This document shows, piece after piece, positions 26,785 to 57,194 of a stretch of 64,000 bases of DNA (positions are counted from its first letter, which is position 1; each line of letters opens with the position of its first letter). Source of the stretch: Pogonophryne albipinna. Its lineage: Eukaryota > Chordata > Actinopteri > Perciformes > Artedidraconidae. A model generated the notes under the pieces. That model made no database searches and was not told the origin of the DNA. It was given only the letters and a program-made list of their open reading frames with translations. Where the stretch lies: assembly GCA_028583405.1 (NCBI GenBank), contig CM053256.1, positions 10,180,494 to 10,244,493 on the forward strand. Reading direction: 5' to 3'. The translations under genes were made by a program, and so were the position numbers.

Positions 26785-28323
26785 TACAGTGGGGCAACAA
26801 AGTATTTAGTCAGCCACCAATTGTGCAAGTTCTCCCACTTAAAAAGATGAGAGGCCTGTAATTTTCATCCTAGGTACACTTCAACTATGAGAGACAGAAT
26901 GGGGGGAAAGAATCCAGGAAATCACATTGTAGGATTCTTAATGAATTAATTGGTAGATTCCTCGGTAAAATAAGTATTTGGTCAGCTACAAACAAACAAG
27001 ATTTCTGGCTCTCACAGACCTGTAACTTCTTCTTTAAGAGCCTCCTCTGTCCTCCACTCGTTAACTGTATTAATGGCACCTGTTTGAACTCGTTATCAGT
27101 ATAAAAGACACCTGTCCACAACCTCAAACAGTCACACTCCAAACTCCACTATGGCCAAGACCAAAGAGCTGTCAAAGGACACCAGAAACAAAATTGTAGA
27201 CCTGTACCAGGCTGGGAAGACTGAATCTGCAATAGGTAAGCAGCTTGGTGTGAAGAAATCAACTGTGGGAGCAATTATTAGAAAATGGAAGACATACAAG
27301 ACCACTGATAATCTCCCTCGATCTGGGGCTCCACGCAAGATCTCACCCCGTGGGGTCAAAATGATCACAAGAACGGTGAGCAAAAATCCCAGAACCACAC
27401 GGGGGGGGGGGACCTGTCAATGACCTGCAGAGAGCTGGGACCAAGTAACAAAGGCTACCATCAGTAACACACTACGCCGCCAGGGACTCAAATCCTGCAG
27501 TGCCAGACGTGTCCCCCTGCTTAAGCCAGTACATGTCCAGGCCCGTCTGAAGTTTGCTAGAGAGCATTTAGATGATCCAGAAGAGGATTGGGAGAATGTC
27601 ATATGGTCAGATGAAACCAAAATAGAACTTTTTGGTAAAAACTCAACTAGACGTGTTTGGAGGAGAAAGAATGCTGAGTTGCATCCAAAGAACACCATAC
27701 CTACTGTGAAACATGGGGGTGGAAACATCATGCTTTGGGGCTGTTTTTCTGCAAAGGGACCAGGACGACTGATCCGTGTAAAGGAAAGAATGAATGGGGC
27801 CATGTATTGTGAGATTTTGAGTGACAACCTCCTTCCATCAGCAAGGGCATTGAAGATGAAACGTGGCTGGGTCTTTCAGCATGACAATGATCCCAAATAC
27901 ACCGCCCGGGCAACGAAGGAGTGGCTTCGTAAGAAGCATTTCAAGGTCCTGGAGTGGCCTAGCCAGTCTCCAGATCTCAACCCCATAGAAAATCTTTGGA
28001 GGGAGTTGAAAGTCCGTGTTGCCCAGCGACAGCCCCAAAACATCACTGCTCTGAGGAGATCTGCATGGAGGAATGGGCCAAAATACCAGCAACAGTGAAA
28101 ACCTTGTGAAGACTTACAGAAAACGTTTGACCTCTGTCATTGCCAACAAAGGGTATATAACAAAGTATTGAGATGAACTTTTGTTATTGACCAAATACTT
28201 ATTTTCCACCATAATTTGCAAATAAATTCTTTAAAAATCAGACAATGTGATTTTCTTTTCTCATTTTGTCTCTCATAGTTGAGGTATACCTAGGATGAAA
28301 ATTGCAGGCCTCTCTCATCTTTA
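26785..28323 (+). mobile_element. Tc1-like DNA transposon, 3' terminus truncated
   Basis: It begins at a TA with CAGTGGGGCAACAAAGTATT, followed by the long terminal inverted repeat (CACTTAAAAAGATGAGAGGC, TGTAATTTTCATCCTAGG). The right copy reads CCTAGGATGAAAATTGCAGG then CCTCTCTCATCTT and stops at ~28323. About 65 bp of the outer right terminus, including the closing CCCCACTG, is missing. A transposase relic sits between the repeats. It lies downstream of fam171a1 and upstream of nmt2. Confidence 0.92.
27151..28171 (+). pseudogene. Tc1-like transposase, broken
   Basis: The start [20 protein letters not shown] is followed by a paired helix-turn-helix DNA-binding region ([20 protein letters not shown]). 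After a G-run expansion at about 27401-27411 the frame is disturbed and a TGA at 27421-27423 stops it. The original frame resumes within ~50 bp. Catalytic motifs are intact: WSDETK, HDNDPK and [11 protein letters not shown], the DD34E pattern of Tc1. A further single-base loss near 28051 shifts the last ~40 codons. The element therefore cannot make its own transposase. Confidence 0.9.
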
Positions 28324-31087
28324 CTGTCTGGTACTATTGAATCAGTATTACAATTCTAGTTTCACATGGATTTCAAAAGTGGTATGAAAAAAAGCTAAAA
28401 GTGGCTGTTAGAAACTATAGGTCAGAGTGTCAGCTAAGTAAAAACAATAAGACCCACCGTTGGATAAAATCACAAAGTTATAACACTTTATGTTGAAAGG
28501 TTTGGTACTGCCATCAATTGACAATCTTATTGAACAGGACATAAAATAAATACAAATTCTCATGCTGCAACTTACTTGATATACGTTTGTTCATCATTAC
28601 ACAAATCAAAACACACAAATAATTCCAGTTTGGCGGTTTATTAGAATAATAGGCTTCAAATATAATGCAAGCAACACACTCAGGATGCTGTACTACTGCA
28701 ACTCCACCCTCGACCTGGAGATTGCTGTGGGATACTAAGAGAAAAGAGAACATTCACAACAACTCACGCATCATTTGACCAGGTGAAGCAAAGGAAAAAC
28801 TATACACATTCTTTAATATGATTGCTATGACTATATCAACCTTGAGTGGATGTATGTTGATTATTTGTCAGCGGTCTTGCATCGATACACAGTCTGACAA
28901 CACAAACTCACAGCCAGCAGCAGAGCAGATGAACACAACCCAGGCACACACATTCGAGACGAACATTCACCCTCTACAGACACTAAAGTAAGAAAATGCA
29001 CTGAAATGACCTGCAGTTTAGCTTCACATACAATCGCACTTAGCTTTATCTATTCCGTGCTTCACTCAAAACTTTTGTAAATCCTTAACTGCTTAGTCTA
29101 AGACAGATTGGTGCCTTGCTGATTACTGTAGAGGATTTTACGATTGAAGCAGCTGGTAGACATTTTCTGAAACGTCTGCAGTGTAGCTTGTAATATGCTA
29201 GTGCTGAGGAAAGTTTACTGCATGCTTTCTTTCACAAGTGGGAGAGAAAGGGAGGGCTGAGGTAGAGGAGAGAAGCTAAGAAATAAATAAGGTTTTCTGT
29301 TCCACAAATTGGAATATAGTATATAGGTATAGTCAGGGTGTTCAAAGGCACTTGGAACATGAGGAAAAGGTTAAAAACTAAAATAAGGTGAAACAGAGCA
29401 TGCAAAAAATAGTTTGGTTTCAGGTAAAACTTGCAGTTGTGTTTTTGAAAGTCTTAACATAAGGCGAGTTAGGAAAAAAAGTCCTTAACATATTAAAAGG
29501 AAATAAAAATAGCCTATTTTCCCAGGTAAAATACTTCATGTTGGCAATTAAAATTATATTGATTAAAACGACAAAAAGGCATCTCAAGCAGCCGTATAAA
29601 AGTGATGCATAGCCTTCAGAGCAAAAATATTCTAGTCAGTGGTTCAACAAGCACAAAACCCTTCATATTATTACACCTCACACTTTTTGTTTTGTTGGTG
29701 GAACTACAGTTTTGCAGTGGTATTACATCCTTATAACCAGCAGAGTGGTGTGTCACATCTGTGCAGTGCGGATAGTGGTTTCATTTCAGTACTCCAAACA
29801 CTTTACCCCCTCTGTGGATCATCTAAAACCCCATTCAGCATTCTGATGGGCTAGATTAAATTCTAGCATCATACTTAAAACCAATTAAAAGTACAGGATT
29901 CACATGTTTATGTCAGGGCTGATTATCTGTGCAGAACCCACTGTAAGACTTTTCCTGACAGACTAAGGAAAGAGTATGATCACCTGCCATATTTTGGCAC
30001 AGATGCTCCACAATCTTAAAAATGAGGGTATTCATCTCACGATAAAGAAGTGTAGTGTGTTCTTTACAGTCAGTGGACAGAGGCCAATATGGCTAGAGAA
30101 AAAGGCTCCTGTATTCGTTCATTTGTGAGAACCACCCATAGTCTGTTCCCCCAACAGTTCCTTTATGCGCACAAGGCTAGTTATAAAAAAGGCATATATT
30201 TGTTGTGCATAAAATATTCAACTTTCTCGCCTCCATCGTCCATTTGTCTTCGTCAAGTGTACATCACTCCATCCTGATGAGTTTATGGAAAGTGTGGAGA
30301 ACAACAGTGGTCTTTTAATAAAGGGAACCTGAAGCCCAGTGCTGAAATATTATGTCAGTGCTCTATTAAGAAAACAAAGAGCTATAATTAAAATGGTCTT
30401 TTCCTTCACGTTATGATCGACGCAAAAACAGGAGTCATAGTTAAAGGATAGGTTCACACTTTTGAAGTCTCAAATAAAAACTGACATGCCCATATGTACA
30501 GCTGAACAATTGTGGTCGTTGTACTTGTTGTATCCCTATACATATATAACGGGATGATTATATGATTATAATCTGTTGTGAGATTTTCTCTTAAATTCTA
30601 AGCATATTTATGGAGTTTATTTACGATGGACATCTGAGAGAATGAAATATGTAAGTGTAAATCACACTGAATTAAAAAATATAAGTATTATTTCTGTGTG
30701 TTGAGATGAAACTAAGAAGTGTAGAAATGCATCCGTTTTCTGAGATAGTTGCTATGTATTTGTACTGCCTATACTTACTACTTTTTATTGTAATGCCTAG
30801 ATTTCCTATAGGGATAATAAAATCCTCTATCCATTTAAAAAAAAATAAAAGAAGGATTTTGCGAGATCTCCAATATGTAAGATTGATACTAAATCAGACC
30901 AAATTAGAATATATTTTAGCACAGAACAAAAACGTTTGGTTTTGTCTCACCATCACTTTAAGACGGGCCATTATGCACAGTAGGAATAATTACAGCAACC
31001 AAACATGCTTTCTATGTACTTATTGGCATGTGAGTATTTGATTAAGAAAAAAAGTGTGAGGCTATCCTTGAAGTGGTCATCTGTGGA
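28324..31087 (-). other. Gene-free stretch: fam171a1 3' UTR and intergenic DNA
   Basis: No exon or intact element was recognised. On the minus strand, AATAAA signals occur at 30784-30789 (about 300 bp after the fam171a1 stop) and near 30616-30621. The fam171a1 transcript may therefore end here or extend further left. Confidence 0.4.
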
Positions 31088-50675
<19,588 letters not shown>

Positions 50676-51208
50676 CGTTGCAGATGTGTGTAAAAAATTA
50701 AATAAAAAGTCCAAATCTTCTGTTTGTAAAAAATTCACTGCATACACACATCAGCGGACACTCGGTTTATTCCATAAAGGAGGCGACTCCCCATGTTTAG
50801 CAGCATCAGCATTCCTGTTTTTTCGCCTGTGAAGCCGTGTTTCCTCTGTGCCGCTGTGCATCCACTGGTTTTTTATTTTTTCATCGACGGGTCAGAGAGG
50901 AAGACGGCCCCATTTCTCTGAGCTCATGCCCGGTAAACAGCACCAACAGGCGGCTTCTTCCACACGCAGCACCGCTAACATCTGCGGAACAACAGCGCCA
51001 CCTGTCAGACAAACATAAGGTTAAACCATAGGGTTAAACACGAGAGGATATACTTTATTGATGACAATCAATAAATCAGAAACAGGTTTATTAATACCAC
51101 CAGGTGGTTTACACACGGAATTTGACTTGGTGTCGTGGTGGTGCATAATAATAAGAATTAAAAACACAGGTAGAGAACTAGAAAAAAATAAAAATAATAA
51201 TAAATATA

Positions 51209-51333
51209 GAATGGAATAAGAAGGAATAAAATATGGAATAAAAATCGGCAGTAATAATAAAAAAATTAAAAAACATTTTGTAGGCCTATTACTGCCGATT
51301 TTATTCCATGTTTTATTCCTTCTGATTCCATTC
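51209..51333. other. Near-perfect ~48-bp hairpin, 29-bp loop
   Basis: The arm 51209-51257 (GAATGGAATAAGAAGGAATA ... CGGCAGTAATA) is complementary to 51287-51333 (TATTACTGCCGATTTTATTC ... GATTCCATTC) with few mismatches. It lies ~0.55 kb upstream of the fam171a1 start codon. It could be a tiny MITE, or a transcribed hairpin of pre-miRNA shape. Confidence 0.7.
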
Positions 51334-51504
51334 TATTGCAATGTAAATATTGTTATAATTTACTATATTTTTACAGTATATATTAAATACACAATATACA
51401 TTTACAAATTATGGAATTTTTTCATTATATCGATTAAAAGGCATTGTCTACATCATGCTTGTCCAGCCTATTAAACTCAACTATCACCATGAAACTTCCC
51501 CAGT

Positions 51505-51560
51505 TAAGGTGAGATGGACCTTTATTGATCCCCGTAGGGAAACTCAGGTGTCATAGCAAT
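51505..51560 (-). repeat. Teleost retroposon 3'-end fragment
   Basis: GGTGAGATGGACCTTTATTG, ATCCCCGTAGGGAAACTCAG and GTGTCATAGCAATAAC resemble a dispersed fish LINE/SINE tail in reverse orientation. It is short and old. Around it (51340-52430) no gene is seen. Confidence 0.5.
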
Positions 51561-52431
51561 AACAGAATGAGAAATAAACACAGATAGTACTGTGATGCCC
51601 CTGTGTGTTCATCTGGATAGGGTGTGGCTGTGCTGCATCCAGCCTCCTTGATTGCATTGATTGCAGTAACTTACATACACTGCAAATTGTAGTTGAATAC
51701 TAATATCAAGTGTGTAAGTCAAAACATGCAAATAAGCTTTTGTCTTGTTAAAAACTGCCTATTTGCAAACATTTGAACAGAAATCTGAACATTGGAGTAA
51801 GCCAGGTTCAATATTCATGTTTCACATGGTTGACAATAGTAAAAAGGTTTTCTAACGAGGGAACTGTGGTATCTTTACTCCATTAATCAGAAAATATTCC
51901 AACAAAAAGAGATGTAATTCATGCTATCGATGTGAACAAACCTGAGTATAAATAAGAATGACACTGGAGCCTTTGGTGAATAAGTGCAGCTAAAGTGGAG
52001 ATTTCAAAATCATAGAGCTCCAAAACGGACAAAATGTTGTAAAAATACAAAATATAACTTTATGCATCAATTAATAATAATTAAAATGGAGTATTAAAAA
52101 CAATAACTTTTTTTTTTACTTTGTGTAAAAATACCAAAAAAGCCTGTATAATGTTGGTCCCGTCACAATGTGAATATAAACTAATATTGCTAATAATATA
52201 TCTTTTATAAATGTAAGTCTTCCAAGAAAGCTTTTACAATAACCGTGTTGATTATACCTCTAGCTATGAGAAAGTTGGATGCAGCTATGTTAAAATATAA
52301 GTGTGAGAAAATATCTTGAATGAACAATGAAGATATTAATTCATAGTTTTATAATTAACTAGCTCACAGTGTGGTTTTATGTCAGAAAAGTATGAAACTA
52401 GTGCTGTATTTATTTACACAATGATATAGGC

Positions 52432-53122
52432 AAGGCAAGTTTATTTATATAGCACCTTTCAACACAAGGCAATTCAAGGTGCTTTACAAAAAGAAAGACA
52501 TTCAGACAAAGGCATTTAAAAACAGGCATTGAAAAGAAAAGATAATAAAAGAAACATTAAAATAAAAAGTACATGAATAAAAATTACACGAATAAAAAGT
52601 TACAGTGCAGTTTAAGATATAAATAGTTCACACAGAAGTTCCACTTTACTGATGAACACAACGGCTCAGTTTCAATTAAAAGTAGCGACAAAAAGAAAAG
52701 TCTTTAGTCTGGATTTAAAAGTAGTCAGAGTTGCAGCGGACCTGCAGGTTTCTGGGAGTTTGTTCCAGATATTTGGAGCATAATAACTGAACGCTGCTTT
52801 ACCATGTTTAGTTCTCACTCTGGGGACAGAAAGCTGACCAGTCCCTGAAGACCTGAGAGATCTGGATGGTTCAGAATTTAGCAGGAGGTCAGAAATGTAT
52901 TTTGGGCCTAAACCATTCAAAGCTTTATAAACCAGCAGCAGTATTTTGAAATCTATTCTTTGACACACAGGAAGCCTGTGTAAAGACTTCAGAACAGGAG
53001 TGATGTGATCCACTTTCTTAGTGTTAGTGAGGACTCGAGCAGCGGCGTTCTGAATCAGCTGCAGCTTTCTAATAGATTTTCTAGTGAGACCTGTGAAGAC
53101 ACCATTACAGTAGTCGAGTTTA
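52432..53122 (-). mobile_element. LINE 3' part (L2-like) with reverse-transcriptase C-terminus
   Basis: The minus-strand frame 53013-52672 encodes HITPVLKSLHRLPVCQRIDF, ALNGLGPKYISDLL, VPRVRTKHGKAAFSYYAPNI and WNKLPETCRSA. This is the C-terminal segment common to teleost LINE reverse transcriptases. The 3' end, TTTATTTATATAGCACCTTT on the plus strand at ~52440, is the usual tail. Related repeat sequence continues to about 53122, where it joins MHC class II exon sequence in mid-exon. Confidence 0.85.
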
Positions 53123-53573
53123 TTTCAGAAGAAGTTGAGTTTGGACGTGAAAACAGCCTCATCTGCTTTGTGAATAATTTCTACCCATCTGGGGTCAGAG
53201 TCAGGTGGACCAGGAATGGTGTTCAGGTGTCAGAGGGGGTGTCACTCAGCCGATATTTCCCCAATAAAGATCAAACCTTCCACCAGTTTTCTACCCTGAC
53301 GTTCACACCGAGGGAGGGGGACATTTACAGCTGCACTGTGGAGCACTCAGCCCTGGACATGCCTCAAACAACGATCTGGGGTGATTGAATTATCCAATGA
53401 TGCCACTTAAATATCAAAACAATACCATTATTTGCTCTGAAATACTTAAATGTTATGTCTCCCCTACAGAACCTGACATCAGTCATCGCAGTCTGGGAGC
53501 AGATGTTTACTGTGGAGTGGGCCTCACACTGGGCTTGACATTTTTAATGGTTAAAGGACACCATGGACACTAA
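53123..53573 (+). pseudogene. MHC class II alpha chain fragment (alpha-2 and membrane exons)
   Basis: The alpha-2 immunoglobulin exon is recognisable from about 53124 to 53387 (ENSLICFVNNFYPSGVRVRW, EGDIYSCTVEHSALDMPQTT). Its first ~35 bp and acceptor are replaced by LINE sequence. At the end the donor is destroyed: a G-to-T change turns GATG|GTAATA into GATTGAATTA, giving an in-frame TGA. The membrane exon 53470-53573 keeps its acceptor and stop but has lost 18 bp, removing LGVAAG from the membrane helix. The leader and alpha-1 exons are absent. Homology to the intact gene's 3' flank continues to about 54180, so this is a truncated segmental duplicate. Confidence 0.9.
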
Positions 53574-54535
53574 TTTCTCTGCTTTAGAGGGATAACACAC
53601 ATAAGATGATGATTGCACATACATTAACTACAAACAATAATCAAATGTATTGTCTTCCCATCCTAAATGTGGCTTTAAGAGATGTATATGTTTCAGGCCT
53701 GTTGTGTCCTCTTATTCAAGAATGACTAAAATAAAGAGGTTAATTCTGGAACATGTATAAAGCTAAAATAAAATGTCCTTCACATGCACAAAGACGCAAT
53801 ACAGTTTAATAGACGTGGTATAATTTGCCAGATTATATTTCCCTTTAGAGACTATGTTACTGTTGAAAAACGATACAGCAGTCTTCCTGTAAAAACACAC
53901 ATGTTGAAATCATTAACAAATAATATAAAGGGTATGATCAGTGGCTAACAGCTAACTTTAAATCGGTATATATGTATATATGATGTTACTGAATGTCAAC
54001 AAGTGGACTCCATTTATTCGTTAAATGGTCTGAATGAAGCTTTGAGTTTAAATTCTTTATAATTCATTTATTGCCATCTTTGTAATTACATTGTTTATTC
54101 AAACATTACCATGTAACATGTTGTCTGTAGAGTGCACTGATATACATTAACAATATTATTGAAGTTTAAATAACACGCCTACTTTAAAAAAATGTAATCA
54201 GGTAATCCTTTTGAGATCTCTTTGTGAGCACCATGAATACAGAGGGAAGTATGTGAAGTGATGTACTTGGGCTGTTTTGCAGAAAACCTTTTAAGTATAT
54301 AACATTTTGAAAATGTTTTTCTCTTTTTGTTGCTTTTGAGTGCAGCCCTATTACTCCATCGTCAAAAACAGACATGATGGTTCTCCGTAATCGTTGTCTC
54401 TTCAGTAAAAAATTATGTGAACTGTTACATTTCTCCAGTTTTATACTTCAGTACAACTTCAAGTACAACATTTCACAGGCAAATATTGTAATCTTGACTC
54501 CACTATTTATCTAACAGCCTTGGTTAGTATTTACT

Positions 54536-55724
54536 ATATCTTCCTGGGACCCAGCCCATTGAAAATGTCCACTGTAGTGGAAATTTTGTTAACATGCTTC
54601 TCCTTTTACTCTTTTGAGCTACTCTATCAATCCCTGATGTACTGTACAGAGGACACCCTGGTCTTTCCAGTGATATGTCATTGGTTAAAATTGCATGCTG
54701 GGAAGTTCCTCTTTCTTTTCATCCAAAATGGCTGGCATACGAAAAACAAAATGGCAGAGGAGCAGTAGGAGAAGTCAAATATTGTTGAATAATTGTAATT
54801 TTTACCATGAAAATCATATATGTTCTTGTTTATTAACATGTGAGGAACTATAGAATTAGTTCTGAAAGCAATTAAATAATTCAAGTTTTCAAATAACAGG
54901 CGTTTTATAAATGTCCATTCTAGTGGACGTCAGGACTATCTTCATGGACTTTATGACTCAATAATGTTGCAGGAGACGGAACAGAAGCAGACATTTTCTG
55001 TACCAGATAGTTCATGAAGATTAAGATTTTGAGCTCTCAGATTATGAGAGAGATGAGAATTTCACACCTGGGATAGAAGAGAAGAAGGGGGTGAAAGATG
55101 CAGGAGGCTCCATGAGCGCACAGATAGATACATAGAGACAGATAGGGACGGGCTGGAAAGACATGGCCCCCTGTGGGCCAAGAGTAGCACGTATGTCTTA
55201 TTGTTGTTTTTATTTTAAGTGGAGCCATGAAAAATGAGAATTGCCTCAGGAATGCAAGCTTTGTTTCTGTGAGCAGGTCAAATGGAGACCACATCCATAC
55301 AACTAGTCAAGATGACCCTACAGCCCGTGCTGACTGGAGTCCAATGAGGTACTTTCCCAGTACATTGACTACAAAGTCTTTGAAGATCTGGAAAGATTCA
55401 CCAAAAAACAAGCTAGTTTTGTATTGACCAAATAAACAGCAATGTTCAGATCAATTACTTATTCATGTTTTAAATAAAGGTGAACGTATTATTGTATTAA
55501 TATCACTCTATAACCATAATACGTTACATAGTCCATCTGTTAATTTTGGCTGTCTTTTCAAACTAATATGGTCCTGACGTCCTCTACAGTGGACATACTG
55601 TAACATTTTAAAATAAAATAAAAAAAGTCTAAATTGCAAGATGTTTTTTTAACCCTAAATAAGTAGGAAATCACAAAAAAAGGAAATTGAAAGACACTTT
55701 TTTTTCCTCGGGTCCCAGGAGGAT
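54536..55724. mobile_element. Unclassified 1.2-kb DNA element with ATATCYTCCTGGGACCC termini
   Basis: The left end ATATCTTCCTGGGACCC (54536-54552) is complementary to the right end GGGTCCCAGGAGGATAT (55710 onward), with one mismatch. The interior has mirrored GTCCACTGTAGTGG- and CTCTACAGTGGACAT-like motifs. It also has an acidic coding relic (FELSDYERDENFTPG in one frame near 55030-55080) reminiscent of piggyBac-type transposase N-termini. No intact transposase is present. The superfamily assignment is tentative. Confidence 0.6.
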
Positions 55725-55915
55725 ATGGTTACATTTCACCAACAAAAACAGTATTTAAGGTAGTTTAAACTAACCTTCTCCTTCCCCAAGGACAAAATCT
55801 AAATGTGTTGCACTTTAATTCATATAAATATAATCACTCTTCTTTACTTCCTTGTGCTTTTAATTCCAGATCCTTTTACATCCCGATTTTAATTCCTCAT
55901 TTCTCAGGTTTCACC

Positions 55916-55973
55916 ATGAATATAATAAGCTTCCTTTCACTGTTATTTCTTCTGCTGTTTTATTCAAGAGCTG
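55916..55973 (+). CDS. Orphan signal-peptide exon
   Basis: A short open exon encodes MNIISFLSLLFLLLFYSRA, a typical cleavable signal sequence, and ends at a strong donor GCTG|GTAAGTAAC. Its place between two MHC class II alpha copies suggests a leader exon of an immune-receptor gene such as class II beta. No following exon was recognised before 57.2 kb, so it may be a relic or a chance frame. Confidence 0.35.
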
Positions 55974-56430
55974 GTAAGTAACATTATATCAAACCGTCAT
56001 TTATCTTTTAAGTTTGTGTTTAAAAACTGAACAACTGTAAGACAGACAGAGCCAAACCATTGCTACAACATACAATGAGAATCCATAACGTATTATTGAA
56101 GTGACAAGGAAAAGGACATAAATGAACGCAGAATTCTACATTTTTTTAAATATTGTTGGCTTCATTTTATAGATGCTCTTTTTGGTCCTAGTGCCATTTA
56201 CTTTACTTCTACTACAATCATTTATTTTATGTGTTTATGCTTTGTCAGATTGCATTGTCATGCCTTTTTCCTTATGTAGTTTTCCAGATGTTTTTGAGTA
56301 AACATTTAAGACGAAATTAACATCAGGAATACTTATACAGTAAATGTATGTATTTATATACACATACAACATACTTACTTGTTTTTGTATTCTATATAGA
56401 GTGAGAATCACAACCTGACAATTCCAAGGA

Positions 56431-56495
56431 CCTCCCTCCTGCCAAACAAGATAGTCGATGTCAGCTTTAAAATAACACGGAGCCTCTCTATCCAG
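56431..56495 (+). promoter_or_regulatory. Relic copy of the MHC class II alpha 5' flank
   Basis: CTGCCAAACA, TTAAAATAACA and CCTCTCTATCCAG align with the block at 57003-57075 that sits just upstream of the intact gene. No gene follows this copy. It probably marks another, deleted class II gene copy. Confidence 0.5.
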
Positions 56496-57002
56496 AATTC
56501 CTGTTTAATTTACCTCTAATCCCTGTAATCATTAGTGTGTGCATTTATCAACATGCTAGAAAACAGGCAGCCTCCCCCTCCTGCTCCCTTTTAAACACCT
56601 TCAGCGCCACCTGCAGCCCAATATTGGAGATTTCCTAAAACTTCTTGTGACATATGAAGAAGAAAAACCTGCCAGAGAAATATAGTAATACAATCATCTT
56701 GCCTGTTTATGTAATTCACTGTCAGGTTGCATTCTTCTACCTTTTCTTTTTTGGAAAACATCAAAGAAGGAATATACATTCCCTGTATGATACGAATAGA
56801 ACATTTTGGACCCATTGTTAGTATGTCTATAACTGAAGTAGTCATTTATATACACCACCTAGCCTTATTAGCAAAACAATGTTACCCATACAAATGATTT
56901 CAACGGTGTTGTGAATCACAGCATTATGTGATTTTATTATATCCAAGCTATTTGTACTGCTTATATACACTGTCATTCAAAACCTATGACACATTTTGAG
57001 AA

Positions 57003-57075
57003 CCTCCTCCCTGCCAAACAGGTTAGTCTGCTGTTTCCCGTCAACATTAAAATAACAAGGAACCTCTATAACCAG
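57003..57075 (+). promoter_or_regulatory. Proximal 5' flank / promoter region of the MHC class II alpha gene
   Basis: Located 120-190 bp before the start codon and conserved with the relic copy at 56431-56495: CTGCCAAACA, GTCAACATTAAAATAACA and AACCTCTATAACCAG. ATTAAAATAACA could serve as a TATA-like element. Canonical class II X and Y boxes were not identified by eye. Confidence 0.45.
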
Positions 57076-57194
57076 TGCTTCCTATAGCTTCCGAATTCAC
57101 TGATGCAGGTTTAACCAAGGATTCAATTACAATCTTCCATTTCTTTATTTTGCACACAATCTCTTCATTTGTGAAGTTTAGACTGAGAGTCGCA

